Assembly (NCBI GenBank): GCA_017406905.1
Contig: JAFQXN010000006.1
Location: 62,001-126,000 of the forward strand
Direction: 5' to 3'
DNA from: Candidatus Saccharimonadota bacterium
Lineage (GTDB): Bacteria > Patescibacteriota > Saccharimonadia > Saccharimonadales > Saccharimonadaceae
DNA length: 64,000 nucleotides
The number at the start of each line of letters is the position of its first letter. Position 1 is the first letter of the stretch. This document shows, piece after piece, positions 27,257-35,759 of the stretch. A program made the position numbers and the translations under genes. The notes beneath the pieces were generated by a model. That model was not told the DNA's origin and made no database searches. It saw only the letters and a program-made list of their open reading frames with translations.

Positions 27257-28729
27257 TTACTCTTCAGGTTGGATTTCCGAGTTTACGCTCTTGCGCATAG
27301 TCGGGAAAGGCACTGCCTCTCTGCCCGGCACTCCTTCAAGTAACCAAAAATTCCGCTCAGAATTACCCCAACCACATGCCGGCGGCATTCCGTACTCAAG
27401 CATTTCTACAAAATCTAGATCCAACATCTGCGCCTCTTCGTCACCCGCATCCCGTGCCGCCTGTTGCTCTTCGAAGCGACCAAGCTGGTCCAGCGGATCA
27501 TTCAATTCGGAGAAACCATTCCCCATTTCAGTACCAGCGATCACTGGGTGAAATCTTTCCGTCACTAACGGGTTATCGGAAGACTTTTTCGCTAGTGGCG
27601 ACAATGACAAAGGTTCTTCTATTACCCAGTATGGCCCCGCCGAAGTTTTACGTATTAATTTCCATACATGATCAATCAGATGCGGTGTTGTCATATCAAA
27701 ATTGGACTCTACTCCATTTTCTTTCAAAATCCGAATTAGTTGTTCGCGATCCGGATTAAATACATCCACGCCAAATTTCTCAGCTAACAAATCCGCATAT
27801 TTTACGCGTGGCCATTCGCAATCCAAATCAATATCAAAACCGCCCACATGGAATTTCAGCGTTCCCCAAGTCTCCATCGCCACATATTTCATCATCTCTT
27901 CATAGAATTCCATCCCATCTTCGTAATTCTCATACGCAGCATAAGCCTCAAAGGCAATATGCTCCGGCAGGTGTTCATCATCTACGCCTTCATTTCTAAA
28001 TCTTGGGCCGATATCATAGACTTTTTCAAAACCGCCACCCAACAACCGCTTTAGTGGCAATTCGTGCGAAATTCTCAAATAAAAATCCTCATCCAATGCG
28101 TTCATATGCGTAGTAAAAGGAGTCGCATCTGCACCGCCAGTCGTATGTTCTAGCACCGGAATATTTATCTCTATAAATCCATGCTTATTCATAAAATCGC
28201 GTGTCGCCTGCCAGAACTTAGATCTACGCACCAGACGTTCCCTTACTTCGGGGTTCACATTCATATCTACGTAGCGCCGGCGGTATCGTTCTTCCTTGTT
28301 CGTGAATTTTTCCGGTAAAGGCCTTAGTGTCTTGGTCAAAAGCCGCACATAATCAGCAAACACCGATATCTCGCCGGTTTGTGATTTCCCAACTTTGCCT
28401 CGCACCTCAATAAAATCGCCATTATCTAGCAATTTTATATCTTTTACGCCAAACATCCCCTCCGGCGCATCTTCATTAGTTGCCTTCATGAAGATCTGCA
28501 CCTCACCAGTATAATCGCGAATTTTCACAAACACCAGTTTGCCAAATGATCTAATCGCTACTATTCTGCCAGCCACAATTACCTCTTGGCCATCTTTTTC
28601 CACGAAATGGTCAATCAACTCAGAAATCATCGTATTTCTGGAGCTTTTTGCTGGATAGGGATCAATTCCCCGCGCACGAATCTCGTCTAATTTTCTTAAT
28701 CTTTCATTTCGATAATCTTCAAGTAACAT
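27257..28729 (-). CDS. lysS: Lysyl-tRNA synthetase, class II, with altered motif 3
   Basis: 490 residues. OB anticodon-binding domain at about 55-140, then the class II core. Motif 2 is RFRNEGVDDEHLPEH and ERFHPVIAGTEMGNGFSELNDP is well conserved. The C-terminal motif 3, normally G-x-G-x-G-x-D-R, reads CGWGNSERNFWLL, so the ATP-contacting arginine is missing or shifted by one residue while flanking LEYGMPP and PFPTMR are intact. No frameshift is needed to read it. Predicted leaderless promoter. Confidence 0.92.
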   Translation of the reverse strand: MLLEDYRNERLRKLDEIRARGIDPYPAKSSRNTMISELIDHFVEKDGQEVIVAGRIVAIRSFGKLVFVKIRDYTGEVQIFMKATNEDAPEGMFGVKDIKLLDNGDFIEVRGKVGKSQTGEISVFADYVRLLTKTLRPLPEKFTNKEERYRRRYVDMNVNPEVRERLVRRSKFWQATRDFMNKHGFIEINIPVLEHTTGGADATPFTTHMNALDEDFYLRISHELPLKRLLGGGFEKVYDIGPRFRNEGVDDEHLPEHIAFEAYAAYENYEDGMEFYEEMMKYVAMETWGTLKFHVGGFDIDLDCEWPRVKYADLLAEKFGVDVFNPDREQLIRILKENGVESNFDMTTPHLIDHVWKLIRKTSAGPYWVIEEPLSLSPLAKKSSDNPLVTERFHPVIAGTEMGNGFSELNDPLDQLGRFEEQQAARDAGDEEAQMLDLDFVEMLEYGMPPACGWGNSERNFWLLEGVPGREAVPFPTMRKSVNSEIQPEE

Positions 28730-28735
28730 AAAATA

Positions 28736-28741
28736 ATTATA
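28736..28741 (-). promoter_or_regulatory. Leaderless-type promoter of lysS
   Basis: TGT then TATAAT, six bases before ATG 28729. Confidence 0.7.
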
Positions 28742-28744
28742 ACA

Positions 28745-28772
28745 TAAAAAAGAATGACGGTAAATCCGTCAA
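28745..28772 (-). terminator. Intrinsic terminator of greA
   Basis: Minus strand TGACGG-attt-ACCGTCA then TTCTTTTTT. Its T-run lies directly in front of the lysS -10 box. Confidence 0.8.
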
Positions 28773-28775
28773 ACT

Positions 28776-29222
28776 TTATTTTATCTCAATAATTTTTACC
28801 TTTTTGCCGTTAAATTCAAAATCTTCTCCGGCTTTACGTCCCAAAATCGCTTTCCCAATCGGCGATTCATTCGAAATCCTACCCTCAAGCGGATTTGCTT
28901 CAGTTGGCCCAACAATAGTATATTCGATTTTGCGACCACCCATGTCGAGTGCCACGCAGGCACCTAAATCAGCCTTATCTTTCTTGCCACCACGGATGAT
29001 TTTGGCATTTTTCAAGATATTCTGAATCTCCAGAATTCGCCCCTCAGCCATTTTTTGCTCGTTGCGTGCCGAGCTATACTCTTCATTCTCCGACAAATCA
29101 CCGAAAGCCCGCGCCGTTGCAATTTTTTCGGCAATTGCTGGCCGACTCTTTATTAAATCGTCTAGTTCTTTCTCTAGCTCCTTTTTTCCTTCGGGCGTCA
29201 AATTAATGCTTTTTTTAATCAT
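28776..29222 (-). CDS. greA: Transcription elongation factor GreA
   Basis: 148 residues. Binds in the RNA polymerase secondary channel and stimulates transcript cleavage. The coiled coil carries ARAFGDLSENEEYSSARNEQ with the tip acidic pair; the C-terminal globular part ends with FEFNGKKVKIIEI. The second of two ATGs is favoured, eight bases after GGAG. Confidence 0.95.
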   Translation of the reverse strand: MIKKSINLTPEGKKELEKELDDLIKSRPAIAEKIATARAFGDLSENEEYSSARNEQKMAEGRILEIQNILKNAKIIRGGKKDKADLGACVALDMGGRKIEYTIVGPTEANPLEGRISNESPIGKAILGRKAGEDFEFNGKKVKIIEIK

Positions 29223-29300
29223 AACCATAACTCCACATTAGAACTTAATATAGTTTACACGAAAACAATCAGCAAGTCAACCCCATTCCGCCCCAATTTA

Positions 29301-30530
29301 TTAGAATTTTTCAAACAATTCGTCTAATGCCACAGTCCAACTTTCCCCAGTCCGCCGGTCGGTCACTTCTGCAACATTCTCCGCCAAGGTCTTATCAGAT
29401 ATTACTAATCTTAACGGCATTCCCATTAAATCGGCATCAGCGAATTTCTCCCCTGGGCGCTTATCTCTATCATCGAACAATGTTATATCTTCTCGCCCTT
29501 TGTAAAATTTCTCCGCTTCAGCTATGCCATTTTCACCAATCCCTACCAAATAATAGCGAAAAGGCGCCACTTCTTCTGGCCACACAAGCCCCTTTTCATC
29601 GGCAAATTTCTCCGCAATTACCCCCATCAACCTCGATACTCCAATGCCATAACATCCCATATATACAATTTTTTGCTGATTTTCTTCATCGATATATTTC
29701 AAACCAAGCGGCTCAGAATATTTAAATTTCAACTTGAAAATATTCCCCACTTCGGCCGCCGTAGCCTCAGATAGCTCTTCGCGCTTTACCCCTAAATCTT
29801 CTAGCACTTCCGGCTCCAAAACCTCCTTGTTGAGCACTACTGATTTGTCTGCATTATAATACACCGTATCTTCACCTACCGGCAAAAAAGTCTGAAACTC
29901 ATGCGAATACTTTGAAAAAATCCCACCAGAGGCAAAAGTCTCGTATGTGCAATCTCCTACTCCTAAACGCGCATAAATCTTCTCGTAGGCTTTTTCTACT
30001 TCTGCATAAAATCTATCCAAATCCTCCTCAGAAGTATGGAAGCTATATAGATCCTTCATCAAAAACTCTCTACCCCTCAAAATCCCTGATTTTGCTCTCA
30101 ATTCATTCCTAAATTTCGTCTGAAATTGATAAACATAAAGAGGCAAATCCTTATAGCTAGAAATATAGGATTTTAGCATATTTACCATTGGCTCCTCATG
30201 GGTCGGCGCTAGTCCCAATTCGCCACCGCTCGAAAGCTCCGTCTTAAACCATATATCTACTCTCTCGCTGGAAAATCTCCCAGATTTCTCCCACGGCTCG
30301 GGATTCTGCAGAGCAGACATCAATACCTCTTCGCACCCTAATTTATTCAACTCTTCCCTTATGATGTTTTTTATATTATCTATTACCCTTAGCCCCAGAG
30401 GCAAATAATCGTATATCCCAGCCATTTCCTTATGCACATAACCCGCTCTAGTCAGCAGTGCGCCGTTTTTCGCTGTTTCGTCTTTTGGCGCTTCTCTTAA
30501 AGTTTTGATAAAAGTCTTTGATAATCTCAT
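29301..30530 (-). CDS. proS: Prolyl-tRNA synthetase, short form without editing insertion
   Basis: 409 residues from ATG 30530 (RLSKTFIKTLREAP). Motif 1 region ends in VLMSALQNPEPW, motif 2 is TKFRNELRAKSGILRGREFLMKDLYSF read in two parts, motif 3 GCYGIGVSRLMGVIAEKF. The INS editing domain of about 180 residues found in most bacterial ProRS is missing; only a short linker (DTVYYNADKSVVLNKE) is in its place. A C-terminal anticodon-binding domain follows. Confidence 0.94.
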   Translation of the reverse strand: MRLSKTFIKTLREAPKDETAKNGALLTRAGYVHKEMAGIYDYLPLGLRVIDNIKNIIREELNKLGCEEVLMSALQNPEPWEKSGRFSSERVDIWFKTELSSGGELGLAPTHEEPMVNMLKSYISSYKDLPLYVYQFQTKFRNELRAKSGILRGREFLMKDLYSFHTSEEDLDRFYAEVEKAYEKIYARLGVGDCTYETFASGGIFSKYSHEFQTFLPVGEDTVYYNADKSVVLNKEVLEPEVLEDLGVKREELSEATAAEVGNIFKLKFKYSEPLGLKYIDEENQQKIVYMGCYGIGVSRLMGVIAEKFADEKGLVWPEEVAPFRYYLVGIGENGIAEAEKFYKGREDITLFDDRDKRPGEKFADADLMGMPLRLVISDKTLAENVAEVTDRRTGESWTVALDELFEKF

Positions 30531-30570
30531 AATACCCCTATTATACCACACCTGTATAACAGAGAGAATA

Positions 30571-30599
30571 TTGACAAATTATTGAACTTGTGGTATAAT
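30571..30599 (+). promoter_or_regulatory. Promoter of the GH13-like gene
   Basis: TTGACA, 17 nt, TATAAT: exact consensus. Leader of about 50 nt with GGGAGG before the ATG. Confidence 0.9.
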
Positions 30600-30656
30600 G
30601 GGGGTATATCCTTGTACATTTTATAATTTTGCCGAAATAATAGGGAGGAATCTGAA

Positions 30657-31700
30657 ATGGCAAAAACACTGGTTTATAAGATGTGGGCGGCGGAGCAGAC
30701 CGTCCTCGACATGACTGAGCAGCTTACTAAAATGGCGATACTAGGCGCCACTCATGTTTACGTTGGCGGCCTCATGTCATCACCTCAACGTGACGGTTAC
30801 GGCATCTCCAATTATATGTGCGTCGATTTTCACATCGGCACCATGGGGGAGTTCAAGGAGTTTGTCGAAAGAGCACACGAGTTTAAGATCGAAGTAATTA
30901 TTGACTTGGTGCTTAACCACACTTCGACCCAGCACCCATGGTTCGCCAAATATCCGCGCTACTACTGCTGGACAGATCATGGCGTTCCCGGTTGGCTCAG
31001 CCAACAGGGCGGCGACGCCTGGTGGTACGACGAAAATCGGCACCGGCACTACCTCAGTTCTTTCGGGAAAGAAAGAGCGGATCTGCGCTGGTTTGAGCCT
31101 AACGGCGAAATCAACCAGCCATTGGTGGAAGAGTTTCAGCGTATAGTAAAATACTGGCGCGAGCATTATGGCGTGGACGGATTCTGTCTGGATACGCCGC
31201 AGCTTCTGAACAAAGATTACTCGTTCAGGAAGCCGACCTCGTCCCGCCAAGACATCATTTTTGGCGATAAGGATGAGCAAATCATCAACGCGCTCTTTCC
31301 GAACCGCGAAAAAGCACCATTCCTGATGGCGTACTGCTATGACCCCACCTTTGGAGATCTCATTGAGTATTATTCCGAGCAAACTCCAATCAAGTTCTTG
31401 ATGAACCCCCTTGTTCACGAATCCGCCTCCCGGCTCATCGCCGGCAATCTAAACGATTTTCTCCAGAATGCATATCGTTCTGAAGAGAATCAACACTTCA
31501 TGCTGCACTTGGAAGATCACGACACCTCTCGGTTCTCCGACTGGGCTGGCGTTAGTCCCGTTAATGGAATTTTTCACTTACTCAATTCTCAGGCCCAGGG
31601 CATCTGTCTCTACCAAGGGCAAGAATCATATCCCGCCGGCAGGTCGGATGCGATGTTCAATTACGTCCGCCACCTGGTCACCAGGTGGTACCATCTATAA
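30657..31700 (+). CDS. GH13-fold protein, likely catalytically inactive
   Basis: 347 residues. Alpha-amylase-family barrel, nearest in look to trehalose synthase/oligoglucosidase types: region I DLVLNHTSTQHPWF, region II DGFCLDTPQLL, region IV LEDHDTSRFSDW. The general acid Glu of region III appears replaced (FLMAYCYDP where relatives have LLAEA), and the invariant Arg two before the nucleophile Asp is Cys. It ends soon after strand 8 (GICLYQGQESYP), lacking domain C, and has no signal peptide. Own consensus promoter and terminator; G+C-rich. A binding or scaffold role is more likely than glycan cleavage. Confidence 0.8.
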   Translation: MAKTLVYKMWAAEQTVLDMTEQLTKMAILGATHVYVGGLMSSPQRDGYGISNYMCVDFHIGTMGEFKEFVERAHEFKIEVIIDLVLNHTSTQHPWFAKYPRYYCWTDHGVPGWLSQQGGDAWWYDENRHRHYLSSFGKERADLRWFEPNGEINQPLVEEFQRIVKYWREHYGVDGFCLDTPQLLNKDYSFRKPTSSRQDIIFGDKDEQIINALFPNREKAPFLMAYCYDPTFGDLIEYYSEQTPIKFLMNPLVHESASRLIAGNLNDFLQNAYRSEENQHFMLHLEDHDTSRFSDWAGVSPVNGIFHLLNSQAQGICLYQGQESYPAGRSDAMFNYVRHLVTRWYHL

Positions 31701-31703
31701 GCC

Positions 31704-31737
31704 AAAACCCGCGTTTAATATTAGGCGCGGGTTTTTA
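31704..31737 (+). terminator. Intrinsic terminator of the GH13-like gene
   Basis: AAACCCGCG-tttaatattagg-CGCGGGTTT then TTATT. Confidence 0.85.
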
Positions 31738-32562
31738 TTGTATCCCTAGCACAAACAACAAGAAAAACGCCGCGCCGTTTTTTAACATATGTAATAAAAT
31801 GCCAGCATATATTGTGCCAGTAATTTCCCTCAAGGCGCACATTACTATTGACAATGCAAATACATTTACGCCTACATTCCATTGTGCGTGCACCAGTCCA
31901 AAAAGCACCGATACTAGTAAAGACGACACCACAATCGATATAGCGTTTGAAGCACTCTTTGTCACCATATTTCTTAATTTTCCATATAGCCACCCACGAA
32001 AAATTATTTCCTCCACAATCGGCGCTATCACTACTAAAGTCACAAATGCAATCATTCTATCGACGCCTGTTGCATAGAGGCTGAAGCCCAGCTGCTGCGA
32101 TTCCGTTGCATCAAACCATGAGAATAAACTAAACAGCCCTGCCAACCCTGCCGCCAGTATCAGAGAAACCACAAAACCTACGGGTGCCAAACCTACATCC
32201 GTCCAGGTAGGCAAACCTCTTAACCCCAATTCGTTGCGGTCAATATCGGCCTCTGCTTTCAGGCCATCCACGATTCTTTTATTTTTATCAATCGTTTTCC
32301 ACCTTGTCGTCACTTTCGTAGGCACAAAAATCACTAGTACTAATGTCAAAATATAAGATAAGGCGGAAAAAATCGCTTCATACACTGACTGACTCATTTT
32401 ATCTTCACCCAAAATCAGTACCATCAAATAGCCTACCACTAGCTGAGCAGCCATTGTAGACATCCATGTCCATATTAAAAGCGCAATCACCCCCAAAAAC
32501 ACCTTCCACCCCTGTTTATGCGGAGTTTTCATAGGCGCTTGCTTTGTTTTGTACTTCATCAA
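31735..32562 (-). CDS. CPBP-family intramembrane metalloprotease
   Basis: 275 residues, about eight hydrophobic segments. Abortive-infection/CAAX protease family; in bacteria often linked to peptide maturation or immunity. Motif 1 EEIIFRG and motif 2 FGLVHAQWN supply the catalytic Glu and His residues. It overlaps rseP by ATGA and is probably co-transcribed with it. The N-terminal residues 8-20 (QAPMKTPHKQG) come from a family A repeat, so the natural start region has been rewritten by the element. Confidence 0.85.
   Translation of the reverse strand: MMKYKTKQAPMKTPHKQGWKVFLGVIALLIWTWMSTMAAQLVVGYLMVLILGEDKMSQSVYEAIFSALSYILTLVLVIFVPTKVTTRWKTIDKNKRIVDGLKAEADIDRNELGLRGLPTWTDVGLAPVGFVVSLILAAGLAGLFSLFSWFDATESQQLGFSLYATGVDRMIAFVTLVVIAPIVEEIIFRGWLYGKLRNMVTKSASNAISIVVSSLLVSVLFGLVHAQWNVGVNVFALSIVMCALREITGTIYAGILLHMLKNGAAFFLLFVLGIQ
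32506..32541. repeat. Family A palindromic repeat, copy 2 (inside CPBP protease gene)
   Basis: Plus strand left arm CCACCCCTGTTTATGCG then GAGTTTTCATAGGCGCTTG. Nearly identical to copy 1 (1404-1434). Encodes APMKTPHKQG near the protein N-terminus. Confidence 0.75.
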
Positions 32563-33830
32563 TGCGCCAACCTTACGATGTCAAGAATAGTTACGATAAA
32601 AATCAAAGCCAAAAGCACCATAAACGCCCTAGATACAATCTTTTCCTCTGTCTCTTTAGTAAGCTTCTTTCTGCGCACTTTATAGATTGCAATTAATAGC
32701 CATCTACCGCCATCAAGTGCCGGAATTGGTAACACATTCATACAGGCCAGAGACACAGAAATTAAAGCCGCCAAAAAAGCCAAATTTGTCGGCCCCGCCG
32801 CTGTGAACGCTGGGAATAATGTTCCGATTATCCCCACTGGCCCAGATACCGAATCGCCTACGGATGATATCGCCTCCTGACCGCTTTCGCGAACGTTCTC
32901 GTCGAAACTAAATTGCGAACCCACACCAGTCACTAGATTCCATAACATAATTCCTACCCCCTTAAAAGTCTCACCCGTCAGCTGCAAAGTTAACCCTGCG
33001 CCCACAATTGGCGCTGACCATGTTGAATATGCCAAAGTCTGCGAGGACATCATCGTTACGCCCAAAAGGTAATCCGCATCAGTACCATTTAAGGTCGCGG
33101 TTATTTCCCTCTCCACCGTCACGTCTGGCGTATCCGCCGCCACAGCTTTACATTCTTCGTATTCATTCAGATCCGCCTCATTGCAATTCACTGTTCTTTG
33201 CACTTTGTAAGTCATTTTCTCTCCTGCGTGCGCCTCATTGAGGTCTATTACGTCGCCAGCATGACTAACTTCTTCACCGTTCACTGATAATATCAAATCC
33301 CCAACCTGCATTCCGGACTGTTCTGCCGGCGAACCCTCCGCCACCGTCTTTATTTCTACCACGGACGCGTCGGCCCTCGTATCCGCCGCCACAGTAAATT
33401 GATTATCTAAGAATGTTGGCATTCCCACCCAAGCCAGAACCGTAAAAATCACAAATGCAATCAGCCAGTTCATCGCCACCCCACCAAACAAAATCTTTGT
33501 TTTAGCCCAAAAACTTGCCTTGCCAAACGTCCCCTCCCTAGTATCGGACGCTGACTCTCCATCCATCTGACAGAATCCACCGATTGGCAACCAGTTTAGG
33601 CTAAATACCAAACCTTCCTGTGGCTTTTTCCAATCTTTGCGAGGGATTCTTTTCCACTTGCCAGTTTTTGGATCTTTTACCCAGGCTATGGCTCTCGGTG
33701 GGAAACAAATCCCAAATTCCAGCACGCGCACCCCATTTCTCCGTGCCATAATGAAATGCCCGAATTCGTGTGCCGTTACTAAGAACATCAGCACTAATAG
33801 ACCAACAATAACTCCTACAACTATATCCAT
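32559..33830 (-). CDS. rseP: Site-2 intramembrane protease RseP
   Basis: 423 residues. Cleaves membrane-bound regulators within the bilayer. Zinc motif AHEFGH near the N-terminus, one PDZ domain (GSPAEQSGMQVGDLILSVNG), and the second motif MNVLPIPALDGGRW. Extra hydrophilic segments are inserted before and within the PDZ region. Leaderless promoter; lies downstream of uppS, but cdsA and dxr that usually separate them are absent. Confidence 0.93.
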   Translation of the reverse strand: MDIVVGVIVGLLVLMFLVTAHEFGHFIMARRNGVRVLEFGICFPPRAIAWVKDPKTGKWKRIPRKDWKKPQEGLVFSLNWLPIGGFCQMDGESASDTREGTFGKASFWAKTKILFGGVAMNWLIAFVIFTVLAWVGMPTFLDNQFTVAADTRADASVVEIKTVAEGSPAEQSGMQVGDLILSVNGEEVSHAGDVIDLNEAHAGEKMTYKVQRTVNCNEADLNEYEECKAVAADTPDVTVEREITATLNGTDADYLLGVTMMSSQTLAYSTWSAPIVGAGLTLQLTGETFKGVGIMLWNLVTGVGSQFSFDENVRESGQEAISSVGDSVSGPVGIIGTLFPAFTAAGPTNLAFLAALISVSLACMNVLPIPALDGGRWLLIAIYKVRRKKLTKETEEKIVSRAFMVLLALIFIVTILDIVRLAH

Positions 33831-33836
33831 AAACTT

Positions 33837-33842
33837 ATTATA
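33837..33842 (-). promoter_or_regulatory. Leaderless-type promoter of rseP
   Basis: TGA then TATAAT, six bases before ATG 33830. Confidence 0.7.
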
Positions 33843-33845
33843 TCA

Positions 33846-34523
33846 CTACTTCCCAAAACGTCGGTTACGTTTTTCGTATTCTTTTAATATTATTTCAATA
33901 TCATCTTCGTTCATATCTGGAAAATATTTTTCCATAAACATCAACTCGGCGTATGCAGCCCGCCATAGCATAAAGCCGCTCAATCTCTCCTCCCCACTTG
34001 TCCTTACTACCATATCTAGATTCGGTACTTCTGGGTGATACAAGTGCTTACGAATTGTCTCCGGTGTAATCTCACCCTCCGAAGCGGCTATTGTTGCCGC
34101 ATCAGCTATTTCTTGTTCCCCACCGTAATTAAAACAAAAACAAACCGTCGTGCCGGTGCAGTCGGCAGTTATGGCTTCCGCCTTTTCGCCCAAAGAAGTT
34201 AATTTAGGATTTACCTTGCCGCGCGCACCCAAAATCAGCAAACGTATATTATTTTTCGCCATTTTCTCTGCCATTTTTAAGATTTTAGTTTCAGCCATTT
34301 TCATAATATAATCAACTTCCGCCTTTTCGCGTTCCCAATTCTCCGTGCTGAAAACATAAAAAGTAATATAAGGTATCTTCGCCCCAGCGGCCGCCCCTAC
34401 TAATTTCTCAATTGTTTTTAGTCCGTGCCGATGCCCCTCAATTTTCGGCAATCCATTCTCTTTTGCCCAACGGCGATTGCCATCGGCTATAATCCCCAAA
34501 TGTTGGAGTTTTTGCTCTTCCAT
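33846..34523 (-). CDS. uppS: Undecaprenyl diphosphate synthase
   Basis: 225 residues. Makes the C55 carrier for wall synthesis from FPP and IPP. GIIADGNRRWAKENG holds the catalytic Asp, then HRHGLKTIEKLV, FYVFSTENW and the C-terminal VVRTSGEERLSGFMLW. The usual HMDGN is IADGN. Sits between frr and rseP. Confidence 0.96.
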   Translation of the reverse strand: MEEQKLQHLGIIADGNRRWAKENGLPKIEGHRHGLKTIEKLVGAAAGAKIPYITFYVFSTENWEREKAEVDYIMKMAETKILKMAEKMAKNNIRLLILGARGKVNPKLTSLGEKAEAITADCTGTTVCFCFNYGGEQEIADAATIAASEGEITPETIRKHLYHPEVPNLDMVVRTSGEERLSGFMLWRAAYAELMFMEKYFPDMNEDDIEIILKEYEKRNRRFGK

Positions 34524-34562
34524 ATTGTACCTATCCTTCCTCCGAAATTACACCATCAAGAA

Positions 34563-35108
34563 TTATATTTTCATAATTTCGTCTGATTTTGCCTTAAATT
34601 CGCTATCAATTTTGTCATTAAATTCTTTCGTCAGTTCGTCAATTTCCTTTTCCGCCCGCTTCTTGACATCTTCGCTCATTTCCTCTGCAATCTTCAGAGC
34701 TTTTCGTGCGTCTTCCCTTGCGTTACGGATTGCTACTTTTGCCTCTTCAACTTTCGCGGATGCATTTTTATCGATTTCCTTGCGACGTTCTTCAGTCAAT
34801 GGCGGAATCGGCACTCTAATCACGCGCCCATCGTCTGCCGGATTTAGACCTAGAGATTGGTCTGCCCTGATTGCTGCTGCGATAGCTTGGATATTAGAAG
34901 GATCAAAAGGCGTCACCACCAGCAAAGTCGCATCTGCCGCGGTGATATTTGCTGCTTGATTTAACGGCATATATTGTCCATAAACTTCCACTTTTACTCC
35001 GGCCAACATATCTGGGTGCGCTCTACCGGTGCGCACCTTTTTCATTTCATCTTTAAAGCGCTCTACTACCGCCTCCATTTTCGCGCGGTCATCTTTCGTA
35101 TCAAACAT
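34563..35108 (-). CDS. frr: Ribosome recycling factor
   Basis: 181 residues, standard length. Splits post-termination ribosomes with EF-G. KVRTGRAHPDMLAGVKVEVYG, VTPFDPSNIQAI and IRVPIPPLTEERRKEI are signature blocks. AAAGGAG before ATG. Starts the frr-uppS-rseP-CPBP run. Confidence 0.98.
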   Translation of the reverse strand: MFDTKDDRAKMEAVVERFKDEMKKVRTGRAHPDMLAGVKVEVYGQYMPLNQAANITAADATLLVVTPFDPSNIQAIAAAIRADQSLGLNPADDGRVIRVPIPPLTEERRKEIDKNASAKVEEAKVAIRNAREDARKALKIAEEMSEDVKKRAEKEIDELTKEFNDKIDSEFKAKSDEIMKI

Positions 35109-35161
35109 AGAAACTCCTTTATTATATTCTTATTATAACAGGCCAACCCTATCTTAGCAAA

Positions 35162-35191
35162 CAAAAATCCAGCTCCTCTAGAGCTGGATTT
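35162..35191 (-). terminator. Intrinsic terminator of rpmE2
   Basis: Minus strand AAATCCAGCTC-taga-GGAGCTGGATTT then TTGT. Confidence 0.85.
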
Positions 35192-35197
35192 GACTGA

Positions 35198-35548
35198 CTA
35201 TTTACCGATTTGTGCGGCCTTCTCTGCGGCTTTAGCCTTTTTCTCAGCTTCTTTTGCTGCTTTCTTGGCCTTGTTTTCGAGCGCTTCACGCATCTTCATC
35301 GCTTTTTCAGAACGCGCTTTAAAGCGATCTACGCGGCCCTCAGTATCGATAATCTTCTCTTCACCAGTGAAGAAAGGATGGGAAGCTGAGGAAATCTGCA
35401 CTTTTACGAGTGGGTATTCGTTGCCGTCTTCCCACTTTATAGTCTCTTCGCTTTTTGCTGTGGATTTGGTCAAAAACGAAAAACCAGCCGCTTCGTCCGA
35501 AAACACAACATCGCGATAGTCTTTAGGGTGTAATTCTTTTTTACTCAT
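35198..35548 (-). CDS. rpmE2: Large ribosomal subunit protein bL31, type B, with basic tail
   Basis: 116 residues. [24 protein letters not shown] and [25 protein letters not shown] are typical of the zinc-free L31 form. About 35 extra residues at the C-terminus form a lysine/alanine-rich helix ([20 protein letters not shown]), longer than the usual protein of about 80-90 residues; probably an rRNA-binding extension. Confidence 0.94.
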   Translation of the reverse strand: MSKKELHPKDYRDVVFSDEAAGFSFLTKSTAKSEETIKWEDGNEYPLVKVQISSASHPFFTGEEKIIDTEGRVDRFKARSEKAMKMREALENKAKKAAKEAEKKAKAAEKAAQIGK

Positions 35549-35560
35549 AATTGCCCCCTA

Positions 35561-35589
35561 ATTATATCAGACTTCCCTCAAAAAGTAAA
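35561..35589 (-). promoter_or_regulatory. Promoter of rpmE2
   Basis: TTTACT, 17 nt, TATAAT on the minus strand; short leader. Confidence 0.8.
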
Positions 35590-35627
35590 TACCGATTTAT
35601 CTAGGCCCTGCGCAGCGTATCTTTCGC

Positions 35628-35656
35628 TTGCACTTTTGTAAATTCTATGATACAAT
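35628..35656 (+). promoter_or_regulatory. Promoter of rpsB-tsf
   Basis: TTGCAC, 17 nt, TACAAT with TGA before the -10. Confidence 0.75.
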
Positions 35657-35682
35657 CATACAGATACTAATTTAACGAAACA

Positions 35683-35745
35683 GTCTCTGGGAGGTTTCCT
35701 AGCGCTTCATATATATAGGCGCAATAGTTCCTAGAGATAAAGAGA
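35683..35745 (+). promoter_or_regulatory. Folded leader of rpsB
   Basis: TCTCTGGGA near the start pairs with TCCTAGAGA near the end (nine pairs, one G-U), enclosing a GCGC/GCGC hairpin. Known rpsB leaders bind S2 for feedback; whether this one does is inference. Confidence 0.4.
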
Positions 35746-35759
35746 AAGGAAATCATATT

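Noticed and set aside
34563-35756. frr-rpmE2-rpsB as one operon
   Set aside because: rpmE2 has its own terminator and promoter, and rpsB-tsf is on the opposite strand.
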